From CAWCDJ01 sp963836015 (GTDB lineage Bacteria; Acidobacteriota; Terriglobia; Bryobacterales; Bryobacteraceae), in the NCBI GenBank assembly GCA_963836015.1, contig CAWIIF010000004.1, positions 310,001-374,000 of the forward strand: a stretch of DNA of 64,000 bases, given 5' to 3'. Position numbers and translations under genes: made by a program. The notes beneath the pieces are model-generated. The model was given only the letters and a program-made list of their open reading frames with translations. It did not search any database and had not been told where the DNA came from. Every line of letters begins with the position of its first letter. Within the stretch, counting starts at the first letter, position 1. Positions 53,279 through 62,561 of the stretch are shown piece after piece.

Positions 53279-53282
53279 ACCG

Positions 53283-53978
53283 TCATGGCGCTAGCTTGAG
53301 CGATCCGAATGCCTCCGGCACATGGAAGGAGGGGCGGCCGGTGGCCTGCCAGGAGAGTCCTTTGTGATTCGGCCGCTGGCCCTCGGAGAGAAAGAAATTG
53401 ACGCGCAGAAGATTGCCGGCGGCCGCGGGGCGGGCATCCACCGAAGCGTAGGGGATGCGCATGAAGGCATACCACCGCCTGGCGGCGCGGTCGATGCGGG
53501 CGGAGGCCTGAAAGCCGGAGTTCCACGTCCAACCGTCTTCGTGGCGCGGGGCATCGAGGTTAATATCCAGGTCCACCCACTCGGCCTGGGGCGATACTTC
53601 GAATTCCTTGTAGCGCCGGATGTTCTGGAAATCGGAGCCGATGAATACCTCGGCCACATCCCAGTTCCAGAGCTCGTTGGTTTCGACATCGGCGCGGGGA
53701 TCCGGCTTCAGATAAAGCTGCTCGTACGGGCAGATGAAGAGGAAGTAGAGATTCGAGGCGGTCCAGCGCGAGCGCACTTCGGTGCGGAAGCCGGGGACCG
53801 GATTGCCGCGGGCGTCGTTCTCGAGGAATACGGCGGGGGCGCCGCGCCAGAAGGCCGAACCCGGGTCGGTGTCCGGCGGGACGTCGCTTTGCGCGCGCCG
53901 GCTTTCCGCCTGGTTGGACGCGGCGAACAGGCACGCCGCGAGGGCGAGCGGTACAAGCCAGCGGGAATGGCGGATCAT
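53283..53978 (-). CDS. Secreted CBM9-like carbohydrate-binding protein
   Basis: 231 residues; ATG 53978 overlaps the preceding stop as ATGA. Signal peptide to about residue 23, then a DOMON/CBM9-type beta sandwich: W-R-G-A-P-A, V-R-S-R-W-T-A-S-N-L-Y-F-L-F, V-A-E-V-F-I-G-S-D and W-N-S-G-F-Q-A-S-A-R. Such domains bind sugars or heme and occur in periplasmic hydrolases; no catalytic domain is attached. Last gene of the minus-strand set that begins near 59982. Confidence 0.75.
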   Translation of the reverse strand: MIRHSRWLVPLALAACLFAASNQAESRRAQSDVPPDTDPGSAFWRGAPAVFLENDARGNPVPGFRTEVRSRWTASNLYFLFICPYEQLYLKPDPRADVETNELWNWDVAEVFIGSDFQNIRRYKEFEVSPQAEWVDLDINLDAPRHEDGWTWNSGFQASARIDRAARRWYAFMRIPYASVDARPAAAGNLLRVNFFLSEGQRPNHKGLSWQATGRPSFHVPEAFGSLKLAP

Positions 53979-55147
53979 GCGGAGAGCCCCAGCAGCCGCG
54001 CGGCATTGGCGGCATAGACCTTGCGCAGGATGGGTTCGGGCAATCCGACGCCATAGATGCGCCAGCGGCCCTGCGGCGGAACGGCCGCGGGTGCGTAGTC
54101 GAAGTACTCGTCTTCGGTTTCGAGGAAGCGGTAGTAGATCTCGTAGAGCGCGTCGCCGAAGCTCTGCTGCGGCGTGGCGGAACCGGCGCTGGCGTCGGTG
54201 CCGAAGAGGATGCGGTCCTGGTAGCGGTCGAAGAACTTGCGCGAAGCGCGCGGCTGGCGTCCCAATTCTCCGATGCGGGCGGCGATATCCACGTGCATGT
54301 TGGGGTGGCTGTCCAGGCACTCGGAGACATACGGCAGGTCTTCCGAATCGGCCACGTGGAGGCAGACGAACTGCGTGCGCGGGTGCCGCCGCATGACGTT
54401 GCGGCGCGCCTCCTGCAATTCGCGATTGCTGGGGAAATCTTTACCATGAAACGACCAGTTGGGATGGGCGTGCAGCTCTTCCCAGCGTTCGTTGAAGCGG
54501 TCGATGGGGAGAAAGAAGGCTTCGGGGTCGGAGGTGTGGATGGCCACCGGCATGTTGAGCGCGCCCGCCGCCTCCCACATGGGATCGAAGCGGCGGTCGT
54601 CGACGCGGATCAACTGGTTGGAGCCTTTATCGCGGACGACCAGCCCGAGGTTCTTGAGCACCTTGAGCCCGCGGGCCCCGGCCTTGTGGGCCGCCGCGAT
54701 CTGGTCGGCCTGGAATGCCGGATAATCCGGGTCGGACGTCCGGGCATATGCCGGTTCCACGAATACGATGAACCGTCCCGGATGCGCCTCCGGGAGCTTC
54801 GCGATCGCCTCTCGGTTTGCCGGGCCGTAGCTGCCGGTGACGTCCACCATCGTGCGGATGTTCTTGCGGTCCATCACGGCCAGGCAGGTGGACGGCTCCA
54901 GTCCGAAGCGGATGCGGGTGCCGTCGGCCGATCCGCCGGTGATGTGAGTGTGGAAATCGATCAGCGGAAAGCGGGCGCGCGGCACGTGCGTTTCGGCCGC
55001 GTGCAGCATGCTCTTGGGCTGATATTGCTCGACCGGCAGGACGGCGGGGGCCGCCTCCGTCTGCGTTTGCGCCGCCTGCGCGCGGGCGCGGCCACTCGGA
55101 ACGGCCAAAGCCGCCGTCGCGATGTTCAACCAGGTTCTGCGTTTCAT
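53975..55147 (-). CDS. Secreted amidohydrolase (amidohydrolase_2 / TIM-barrel)
   Basis: 390 residues; I chose ATG 55147 because it gives a signal sequence (M-K-R-R-T-W-L-N-I-A-T-A-A-L-A) while the longer frame is antisense noise. The metal site includes H66-T-H68 in D-F-H-T-H, A-I-H-T-S-D, V-C-L-H-V-A-D-S and the final Asp in F-G-T-D-A-S. This group covers decarboxylases and lactonases (e.g. aminocarboxymuconate-semialdehyde decarboxylase-like). Substrate unknown. Overlaps the CBM9-like gene by 4 bp. Confidence 0.82.
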   Translation of the reverse strand: MKRRTWLNIATAALAVPSGRARAQAAQTQTEAAPAVLPVEQYQPKSMLHAAETHVPRARFPLIDFHTHITGGSADGTRIRFGLEPSTCLAVMDRKNIRTMVDVTGSYGPANREAIAKLPEAHPGRFIVFVEPAYARTSDPDYPAFQADQIAAAHKAGARGLKVLKNLGLVVRDKGSNQLIRVDDRRFDPMWEAAGALNMPVAIHTSDPEAFFLPIDRFNERWEELHAHPNWSFHGKDFPSNRELQEARRNVMRRHPRTQFVCLHVADSEDLPYVSECLDSHPNMHVDIAARIGELGRQPRASRKFFDRYQDRILFGTDASAGSATPQQSFGDALYEIYYRFLETEDEYFDYAPAAVPPQGRWRIYGVGLPEPILRKVYAANAARLLGLSA

Positions 55148-55167
55148 GATGATCCTTTCCTCCGGAT

Positions 55168-56547
55168 TTACCGCTTTGGCGCGACCGAGATCTCGCCGAG
55201 ATCGTACCAGCCGTCCTCGCGCCGCCCGCCGATTCCCAGCGCGATGGCGGGTCGATGCGTGCGGCGATCGAGGAGCGCCGTTTCCAGGCGGTACTTGCCC
55301 GCCGGCAGGTCCGGAATGCCGATGGGTTCTTCGAAGAGCGCGTCGCCGGGCAGCCACTTGCGCACGTCCACCGGCAGTTCAACGACTGCTTCCGCCGCGC
55401 CGCGGAAGCGCAGGGCCAGCGTGTACGGGCGGTAGACCGGAGCGACACCCGCGTTTACCCACCACATCCGGATCATGGCGTCCGCGGCCGGGCGCACTGC
55501 CTCGGGATACTCGATGCGCCGCAACTCGAAGCGGTAGCCCATCCGTTTCTGCAGGTCGTCGAAGAGCGGCTTCCAATCGGCGGGAATAGCGGTGGACTTC
55601 ACGTTCAACGAGCTGATATGCCAGCGCAGCGCCTCATCCAGAATGTAACGCGCGTCCCATCCCTGGCGGTGCCAGGACTCCGGAACGCCGCAGGTTTCGA
55701 ACGACACGTGGGCGTGCTGCCAGACATCGCCGATGCCCGCGCGCACGATCTGGAGCGGGTAGAAATCGAGCATGTGCGCCCACTTCGGCCGCAGGTCGCC
55801 GAGGCAGTCGAAGCGCCACCCGGCGCCTTTCGCGGTGCCGTAGTGCAGCGCCTCCGGCTCGTCGAAGTTCATTAACAGCGGGGTGGAGGGGAAGGCCTCG
55901 AACCAGATATCGATCAGCTTCTTCTGGTGGTCGAAGGCCGGCATATAGTTGCTCCAGCCTTCGCCCCAATAGCCAACCGAGGAGATGTCCACGGATTCCA
56001 GGCGCGGGTCGCCGTCATAGCGCTTCCCCGCGGCGCGCACCAGGGCGCCCCAGTGCTGGAGGTACAGCGGGTCGGAGAAGTCCGGCTCCCAGATGGCTTC
56101 TCCTTCTTTATTGGCGCGCTTGGCGCCGCTCTTGCGATACCACTCCGGCAGCGGGTGGTGCTGGTCGTAGGGCATCAGGCGGATGGCCAGCGTCTGGCCG
56201 TGGCGGGCGGCGGCTTCCAATGCCTGGTCGAGAATCTGCCAGCGGATGTCGCCCTGGGAAGGCTCTATCGTCTCCCAGAACCAGCGGCAATAGGAGATGG
56301 TGGAGCGCGGAAAATCGGGCGCCTCGCCCGGCGGAATCGCGGCGGTCGGGCCCTCCTCCGACCAGCGCACCCCGGCATTGAGCGGATCGCCATTGAAACG
56401 CTGGAACGTCTGTATGCCCATTCCCGGGTTCACCAGCACGTCGCCGATACGCTGCGGGTGAATCACGACGGTCTGGCACAACGCCAGCGGAGCCAGGCTC
56501 AGAGCTGCGATTAAAGTCGAAGTTCCATGCGGGGGCCTCCCGGTCAT
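55168..56547 (-). CDS. Secreted DUF4832/GH42-like protein
   Basis: 459 residues with a signal peptide. A TIM-barrel domain resembling beta-galactosidase (GH42) N-termini (V-L-V-N-P-G-M-G-I-Q-T-F, Y-C-R-W-F-W-E-T-I-E-P-S-Q-G, D-I-S-S-V-G-Y-W-G-E-G) is followed by a DUF4832-type beta domain (about 330-455; W-W-V-N-A-G-V-A-P-V-Y). Glu in E-T-I-E-P and in G-Y-W-G-E-G are candidate catalytic residues. A secreted glycoside hydrolase is likely but not shown. Confidence 0.7.
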   Translation of the reverse strand: MTGRPPHGTSTLIAALSLAPLALCQTVVIHPQRIGDVLVNPGMGIQTFQRFNGDPLNAGVRWSEEGPTAAIPPGEAPDFPRSTISYCRWFWETIEPSQGDIRWQILDQALEAAARHGQTLAIRLMPYDQHHPLPEWYRKSGAKRANKEGEAIWEPDFSDPLYLQHWGALVRAAGKRYDGDPRLESVDISSVGYWGEGWSNYMPAFDHQKKLIDIWFEAFPSTPLLMNFDEPEALHYGTAKGAGWRFDCLGDLRPKWAHMLDFYPLQIVRAGIGDVWQHAHVSFETCGVPESWHRQGWDARYILDEALRWHISSLNVKSTAIPADWKPLFDDLQKRMGYRFELRRIEYPEAVRPAADAMIRMWWVNAGVAPVYRPYTLALRFRGAAEAVVELPVDVRKWLPGDALFEEPIGIPDLPAGKYRLETALLDRRTHRPAIALGIGGRREDGWYDLGEISVAPKR

Positions 56548-56583
56548 TGTAATAAGGCGCGTCGGGGCGGTGTAGCAGCGGCG

Positions 56584-58740
56584 TCACTGGGCCACCGCCG
56601 GACCGTGCCATACGCTGCCGCCAAAGGTGGTGATGTAGATCAGGCGGGCGTCGGCGGGGTCCGGAATCACGCGATGGCCCCACTTGAAGTCGTAGCCGGC
56701 GATCCGCCGCCAGGTTTGCCCGCGATCGGCGGAACGCCAGGCGGACGATTCGAAGCCGCAGGCATACAGCGTACGAGGGTCGCGCGGATCGACGGTGACA
56801 TCATAAACATGCTGGTCGCGGTCGAGCACGCGGCGCCAGGTGGCGCCCGCATCCGTGGATAGAAACACGCCGCCGCTGCCCTCGCCCTGCGCTCCGCGCC
56901 GCCGCCACGCCGAAAGATACAGGCGCTTGGGGTCGCGGGGATCGACCGTCAACGCATTCGGGCCATTCACGCCGGCGGGCAGCTTGAGCGGGGTCCAATG
57001 TTCGGCGCCGTCGCGCGAGAAATAGACCGCGCCGTCGCCGTCGTTGCCGATGGAGCCGTCCTCGGTGCGGCGCGCCACCACCACGTACAGGCCGCCGTTG
57101 CGGTCTTCGGAAAGCCGCCAGGCGAACGGCTGGCTGCCGGCGATGCCGCCGTTCTTCAGCGCCCAGGTGGCGCCGCCGTCGACCGATTTGAACACGCCCT
57201 TGCCGAAACCAGTGATGTAGAGCGTGCGCGCATCCTTCGGGGAGCGGCTGTCGAGCAGGATGTGGGTGGCTGCGGTTTCCGGCAGGCTCTCGCTGGCGCG
57301 GCGCCAGGTCCGGCCGCCGTCATCGCTGCGGATGACGCCGCCGCGGTAGCGCGAGACGTCCGCGCGACGCCACATCTTCGGGCGGGGCAGATCGTGCGTG
57401 CCGCTGGCCACGGCCCACACGCGGCCGCGCACTTCCGGATCGAAGACCATCCAATAGGTCGTGTTCACCCACGGCCGCGGCACGCCCTCGGTGGCGCTCA
57501 CCCAGCTCTTCCCGCTGTCTTCGCTGCGGAAGGCGCCGATATCGGTGTAGGTGATGAACATGCGGCGCGAGTCGAAGGGATCGAAATGTACGCCGTAGTT
57601 GGTGGTCACGTCCAGGCCTGTGGAGGTCCAGCCCTCTCCCTCACGCCGCGAGTAGACCGCCTCCCAGGTCTTGCCGCCGTCGGTGGTGCGCAGGGTGCGG
57701 CCGAGGTCGCTCGCGTAGCAGAGGTCCGGGTCGTCTGCCGCGACGCCGAGGTTCAGCGGCCTGCCGCCCCAGCCGGGGCTGAAGCGCTGTGTGATCCAGG
57801 CATCGTGGAGATTCGGGGCGGCGTCGGCGCCGGCCTCTTTCCAGACCAGTTGCCAGGTGCGGCCGCGGTCGATGGTTTTGGCGACGCCGAACCAGCTTCG
57901 CCCGTCGAGATTGAGCCGGTCGTAAGAGACGTACGCCGTATCGGGATGCCGCAGGCTGGTGGCAACCGCCTCCAACCGCGCGCCCGAGCCCGGCAGTTCG
58001 AAGCCGCGCCAGGTCTTACCGGAATCCTCGGAAACCGCCCCGGAATTTCCCGTGACGGCATACACCACGGGCGGGGCCGCGGACAAGTCCACCCACGGCG
58101 CGGCCAGCGCGGAGCCTTCGCTCCATGCCCCGTTCTCGCGTGTGAAGATGGAGCGCTCGGTGGCGGCCGAGACACGGTCCCGCGACGCCCAGACCCGGCG
58201 CACGGGCGCGGGAAACTCACGCTCCACCGTCCAGGTGGCGCCAGTGTCCCGCGACGCCCGCAGGGTGTTGCCGGTGGCCGCGTAGAGCACCTTCGAATCC
58301 GCGGGGTCCACGGCAAGCGAGGCCACCCGCGGGGCCGGCTGGCCATTCACCAGGATGGACTCATCGGCGTGGTCGTCGCTCATCTCCGCTCCACTCACCT
58401 GGTCCGGTGCCGGATAGAGCAGCCGCCACGATCTGCCGCCGTCGGTGCTGCGAAACAGGCCGCGATTCCCGGCGTAGGCAACCTGCGGTTGGTTCGGGTC
58501 CCACGCGAAGAAGCGGGTGGTGCCTCCGAGGTTGAACATGCGCCAGGAGGCGCCACCGTCCTCGGTGAGGTACGAGCCCGTCATGTCGCACGCCACCAGC
58601 ACACGCCTCCCGTCGTGCGGGCTGATGGTCGGAATGAACTGCGCGCCGCCGCCGCCGGGGCCCAGGATCCGCCATCCGTCATTGCGAGCGGCCGGGATCA
58701 GCGCAGCGGCGATCAGCAGGGCCGGAAAAATTCGTCGCAT
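56584..58740 (-). CDS. Secreted BNR/VPS10-like beta-propeller protein, paralogue B
   Basis: 718 residues with a good signal peptide. Asp-box repeats (S-T-D-G-G-R-S-W, S-E-D-S-G-K-T-W, S-V-D-G-G-A-T-W) give two propellers. It is a paralogue of the protein at 44146-46401: the same order of blocks, including D-V-T-T-N-Y-G-V-H-F-D-P-F-D, H-R-V-I-P-D-P and G-G-S-V-W-H-G-P. Lies 27 bp after the Gfo/Idh/MocA gene and 36 bp before the DUF4832 gene, so it acts in that secreted-enzyme set. Confidence 0.85.
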   Translation of the reverse strand: MRRIFPALLIAAALIPAARNDGWRILGPGGGGAQFIPTISPHDGRRVLVACDMTGSYLTEDGGASWRMFNLGGTTRFFAWDPNQPQVAYAGNRGLFRSTDGGRSWRLLYPAPDQVSGAEMSDDHADESILVNGQPAPRVASLAVDPADSKVLYAATGNTLRASRDTGATWTVEREFPAPVRRVWASRDRVSAATERSIFTRENGAWSEGSALAAPWVDLSAAPPVVYAVTGNSGAVSEDSGKTWRGFELPGSGARLEAVATSLRHPDTAYVSYDRLNLDGRSWFGVAKTIDRGRTWQLVWKEAGADAAPNLHDAWITQRFSPGWGGRPLNLGVAADDPDLCYASDLGRTLRTTDGGKTWEAVYSRREGEGWTSTGLDVTTNYGVHFDPFDSRRMFITYTDIGAFRSEDSGKSWVSATEGVPRPWVNTTYWMVFDPEVRGRVWAVASGTHDLPRPKMWRRADVSRYRGGVIRSDDGGRTWRRASESLPETAATHILLDSRSPKDARTLYITGFGKGVFKSVDGGATWALKNGGIAGSQPFAWRLSEDRNGGLYVVVARRTEDGSIGNDGDGAVYFSRDGAEHWTPLKLPAGVNGPNALTVDPRDPKRLYLSAWRRRGAQGEGSGGVFLSTDAGATWRRVLDRDQHVYDVTVDPRDPRTLYACGFESSAWRSADRGQTWRRIAGYDFKWGHRVIPDPADARLIYITTFGGSVWHGPAVAQ

Positions 58741-58767
58741 GCGATCGGTCCTCCCTCGTCCAGGGTC

Positions 58768-59982
58768 TTAGACAATCTCTTCCGTCTCGGGGTCCCAGCG
58801 GACGGTGCGCTGTTGCCGGTAGGAGGCGATCGCCATCTGGCAGGCAATGGAAACGCGGTACCCGAGATCGAACGGGCATACCGGCTCCTTGCGGCTGCGG
58901 ACGCAATCGAAGAAATTCTGAAAATGCTGGGTGGTGTAATCCTTATAAGAAGTCGCGCCGATGCCCGGGACGGCTGTGGCCGGCGCTCCCCGGCGGCGCT
59001 GCGGCGCCAGGGTCACATTGTCCGCCTCGTCGTGGATCAGGGTCGCCGAATTGCCGAACAGCAGGTCGTACCCTTCCCCGAAGTAGGCGTTGCCGAACAT
59101 GGAATTCCACGTGAACAGGACCTTCTCCGGCTGCCGCATCGTCACCGACATGGTGTCCGGCACGTGCATCTCGGGCGCCAGGTAGTCGGCCCCGGTCATG
59201 GTCACGGCTTCCGGAATATTCCAGCCCAGCGCGCCGTACCAGAAGCCGACCTGGTGGACCATGTTCTCGAAGACGTTGCCGCCGGAATAGTCCCAGTAGA
59301 AACGCCAGTTGATGTAGCGTTGCGGATCGAAGGGATAAGCCTTGGCCTCGCCCTGGAACGCCCCCCAATCCACGTGCGCGGTGTCGCAATCCGCGGGAAC
59401 GTTGCGCTTCCAGCCGCCGTAGGGCGCGTTGCGGAAATGGAATCCCTGCAGCGCGGTGATGGAACCCATGTGCTCCGCGGTGGCCAGTTCGCGGGCCTTC
59501 TGAAAACCGGGTCCGCTGTTCATCTGCATCCCGATCTGCACCACGCGGCCCGATCCTTCGAAGGCGCGCTTCATACGCCGGGCGTGCGCCGGCGTGAACG
59601 CCATGGTTTTCTCCTGGTATACGTCCTTACCCGCCTGGATGGCGGGCACGAACTGCAGACAGTGCTGGTGCTGCGGCGTCACGATCAGGACGGCGTCGAT
59701 GCTCTTGTCGTCGAGCAGACGCCGGAAGTCCTGGTAGGTTTGGATGCCCGGAACCAGTTTTTGGGCAGCTGCGAACCGGCCCGTGTAAACGTCCGCCACC
59801 GCCACGGCCTCGACGTTCGGGCAGTGGAGCGCATTGCCCAGATCCTCCATACCGCGCGCGCCGGCGCCGATCAGTCCGAAGCGGATACGGTCGTTGGCCC
59901 CGAGAACGCGGCTCCCGCCGGTCTGTCCCGCGGCGACGGCGGCGCTCACCAGCCCGCCCAGAAACTCGCGACGATTCGACAC
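58768..59982 (-). CDS. Tat-exported Gfo/Idh/MocA family oxidoreductase
   Basis: 404 residues. Tat signal N-R-R-E-F-L-G-G-L-V-S; Rossmann motif F-G-L-I-G-A-G-A-R-G; E-K-T-M-A-F-T holds the usual lysine. Periplasmic members of this family keep tightly bound NAD(P) and act on sugars such as 3-keto-glucosides. First gene of the minus-strand set down to 53283; the 138-bp gap to the divergent fusion gene carries the promoters. Confidence 0.87.
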   Translation of the reverse strand: MSNRREFLGGLVSAAVAAGQTGGSRVLGANDRIRFGLIGAGARGMEDLGNALHCPNVEAVAVADVYTGRFAAAQKLVPGIQTYQDFRRLLDDKSIDAVLIVTPQHQHCLQFVPAIQAGKDVYQEKTMAFTPAHARRMKRAFEGSGRVVQIGMQMNSGPGFQKARELATAEHMGSITALQGFHFRNAPYGGWKRNVPADCDTAHVDWGAFQGEAKAYPFDPQRYINWRFYWDYSGGNVFENMVHQVGFWYGALGWNIPEAVTMTGADYLAPEMHVPDTMSVTMRQPEKVLFTWNSMFGNAYFGEGYDLLFGNSATLIHDEADNVTLAPQRRRGAPATAVPGIGATSYKDYTTQHFQNFFDCVRSRKEPVCPFDLGYRVSIACQMAIASYRQQRTVRWDPETEEIV

Positions 59983-60069
59983 TTTTCACCTCCTCGAGGA
60001 GAAAGCGGTCCTATTGTACTCCGGCGCTCCAACGAACAACATGGGGACACGGGACAGGGTGGTCCGGGA

Positions 60070-60098
60070 TTGACGCGCCCAGTGCAATACGCTACGGT
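60070..60098 (+). promoter_or_regulatory. Sigma-70-like promoter candidate for the fusion gene
   Basis: TTGACG (60070), 17-bp spacer, TACGGT (60093). The -35 box is good, the -10 weak. Expected start of transcription near 60105, 16 bases before the ATG at 60121. Confidence 0.3.
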
Positions 60099-60120
60099 TC
60101 GAGCGCGTGGCCGTCCGATC

Positions 60121-62328
60121 ATGACACAGCCGATCCACCCCAACGAGCCTGGCCTGCGAGCAGTCGTGCTCGCCGCCGGCAAAGATGCCATCACGCCGGA
60201 TGGCCGTCCCTTGATCCTGCAGTCCCTGGGCGAGCGCAGCGTGCTCGAATGCGTGATGCGGAACGCCCTGCAGCTGGCGCCGGTGGAGCGCATCTACGTG
60301 GTGGTCGGATACCGCGAGGACGAGGTCCGCGAACACCTGGGCGCGGGCTACCAGTACGTCGTGCAGAACGAACTCCTCGGCACGGCGCACGCCGTGCAGC
60401 AGGTGGCACCGCTGCTCGAAGGTTTCGACGGCGACCTGCTGATCCTCTACGGCGACACACCGTTATTCCGCCCGGACACCATCCGCGGCCTGGTGAACCG
60501 CCATCGCCTGAAAGGGGCGCACCTGACGCTGCTCACGGCCATGCTGGACCGGCCGCTGCCATACGGACGCATCGTGCGGAATGCCTCCGGCCAGATCCTC
60601 GAGATCATCGAGGAGGAGGAGGCGTCGCCGGACGTGCGCGAGATCCGGGAGCGCAACATCGGCGCCTACGTGGTGAATGCGCCCACCATCTTCTCCGCCC
60701 TGCGCCAGCTGGCCCCTTCGCCCCGCGACGGCCAGTACCGCCTCACCGACTGCGTTCACCAGCTCGTCCACTCCGCGCTTCGCATTGAGAGCTACCGGCT
60801 GTACGACCAGGATGAAGTGCAGGGCATCAACTCGGCCGCCGACCTGGCCCACGCCGAGTTCGTTCTGCTCAAGCGCCTCTTCCGCCCGCACCGGGAGGAG
60901 GAGCAGAACCAGGTGGCCTTCGGGACGGGCGGATGGCGCGCCATCATCGGTGAGGGCTTCACCCTGCACAACGTGCGCCGCCTGAGCCAGGCGCTGGCCA
61001 ACGAAATCACGCGCCAGGGCCGCGAGGAGCGCGGCGTGATCATCGGTTACGACCGCCGCTTCCTCTCCCGGCAGGCCGCGGAAGCCTCGGCCGAAGTCTT
61101 CGCCGGCAACAACATCGCCGCGGTGCTTCTCAAGCAGGATGCCCCTACTCCGCTCATCACGTACGCCACGGCGATCCGGGGATCGGCTTACGGCCTGGCC
61201 TTCACCGCCAGCCACAACCCGCCGGAATGGAACGGCCTCAAGGTGTTCCACGGCGACGGATCGCTGCTCCTCGACGATGAGACGCGGCAGATCGAAAGCG
61301 AGACCAACGCGCTCACCTTGGACGACGTGATCAAGCTGGAACTCGATCTTGCGCTCGAAGCCGGAATCGTCGAGTGGGGCGACTTCAACAACCAGTACGT
61401 GGACGCCGTCGAGGCCCTCATCGACCTCAAAGCCATCCGCGACGCCGGCCTCAGCGTGATCGTGGATCCCATGTACGGCGTGGGGCAGCTCACCCTGGGA
61501 ACGGTGCTGACCGAAGCGCGCTGCCGCGTGACGTTCATTCACGACCGCCACAACCCGCTCTTCGGCGGACGCTCGCCCGCGCCCAACGCGGACGCCCTGC
61601 GGCAGCTTTCGACCACCATGCACGAGGACGGCTACGATCTCGGTTTGGCCATGGACGGAGATGCCGACCGCATCGCCATCCTGGATGAACAGGGCGAGTA
61701 CATCTCCGTAAACGAGATCCTTCTCCTGCTCTATTGGTACACGCACGAGGTTCGCGGTGAGCGCGGCGGCGTGGTGCGCAATCTCTCGACCACGCACCTG
61801 CTCGACCGACTGGCGCACCGCCTGCACGAGGAGTGCTATGAAGTGCCGGTGGGCTTCAAACACATCGTCTCCAGCATGGTGCAGCACAACGCGCTGCTGG
61901 GCGGCGAATCGTCCGGTGGGCTGACCATCCGCGGCCACATTCTGGGCAAGGACGGCATCTTTGCGTCGGCCCTGGCGGTCGAAATGCTGGCCCGGACGGG
62001 CAAGCGGATTTCGCAGCTGCGGCAAATCGTCTTCGAGCTGACGGGCAGGCTTTATCAGATCGAGGAGACGATTCCCGCCACGCCGGAAATGCGCATCGCG
62101 GTGCCCAGAACCTTTCGCGAGGTGCCGCGCAGCCACGCCGCCGGTTATCCGGTGCTCCGGACATCGTACATGGACGGCACCAAGCTGTATCTGGAGAATG
62201 ACAACTGGGTATTGCTGCGCTTTTCCGGCACGGAGCCGGTCCTGCGCCTGACCGCGGAAGCCGACACAACCGAGAAAGCCGGCCAGTTGTTGGACTGGCT
62301 GAAACAGTTCGTCACTGGCGCCAGGTAG
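60121..62328 (+). CDS. Nucleotidyltransferase-phosphohexomutase fusion (GlmU-like plus GlmM/ManB-like)
   Basis: 735 residues. Residues 1-250: sugar-phosphate nucleotidyltransferase fold (A-V-V-L-A-A-G-K, L-L-G-T-A-H-A-V at 86-92, L-Y-G-D-T-P-L at 109-115). Residues about 265-735: phosphohexomutase with the phosphoserine loop T-A-S364-H-N-P, Mg loop D512-G-D-A-D-R, sugar loop G-E596-S-S-G-G and phosphate loop R700-F-S-G-T-E-P. The usual pyrophosphorylase signature GxGTRM-x-K is degenerate here: after A-A-G-K come D-A-I-T-P-D-G-R. The mutase half looks active. A channelled route hexose-6-P to hexose-1-P to NDP-hexose is the obvious idea, with the first half possibly altered. The frame is open far upstream, antisense to other genes; ATG 60121 starts at the domain. 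Confidence 0.85.
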   Translation: MTQPIHPNEPGLRAVVLAAGKDAITPDGRPLILQSLGERSVLECVMRNALQLAPVERIYVVVGYREDEVREHLGAGYQYVVQNELLGTAHAVQQVAPLLEGFDGDLLILYGDTPLFRPDTIRGLVNRHRLKGAHLTLLTAMLDRPLPYGRIVRNASGQILEIIEEEEASPDVREIRERNIGAYVVNAPTIFSALRQLAPSPRDGQYRLTDCVHQLVHSALRIESYRLYDQDEVQGINSAADLAHAEFVLLKRLFRPHREEEQNQVAFGTGGWRAIIGEGFTLHNVRRLSQALANEITRQGREERGVIIGYDRRFLSRQAAEASAEVFAGNNIAAVLLKQDAPTPLITYATAIRGSAYGLAFTASHNPPEWNGLKVFHGDGSLLLDDETRQIESETNALTLDDVIKLELDLALEAGIVEWGDFNNQYVDAVEALIDLKAIRDAGLSVIVDPMYGVGQLTLGTVLTEARCRVTFIHDRHNPLFGGRSPAPNADALRQLSTTMHEDGYDLGLAMDGDADRIAILDEQGEYISVNEILLLLYWYTHEVRGERGGVVRNLSTTHLLDRLAHRLHEECYEVPVGFKHIVSSMVQHNALLGGESSGGLTIRGHILGKDGIFASALAVEMLARTGKRISQLRQIVFELTGRLYQIEETIPATPEMRIAVPRTFREVPRSHAAGYPVLRTSYMDGTKLYLENDNWVLLRFSGTEPVLRLTAEADTTEKAGQLLDWLKQFVTGAR

Positions 62329-62561
62329 GTCTCGCCCGCCGCGTCCCCTTGCACCGGCGGTTGCCGGCACGGTCGAACTGTGGCTAAACGACATTGCCGA
62401 AGTGGAAACAGAAACCCATCAGCCGTTGTGCTTCGATGCATACGCCGCGGCCGGTTTACGTATTACGTTCTTGGAATCGCAGGCGCGTTCCCCGGTAAAT
62501 GACCGCCAATCGCCTGATCCCGGAATGCGCGTGGCTTGTTTGCTAAGCTCACAATTTGGCT

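Noticed and set aside
56998..60120. Very long open frame in front of the nucleotidyltransferase fusion (over 1,000 codons)
   Set aside because: Antisense to the BNR and Gfo/Idh genes with no domain; recognisable sequence starts at ATG 60121.
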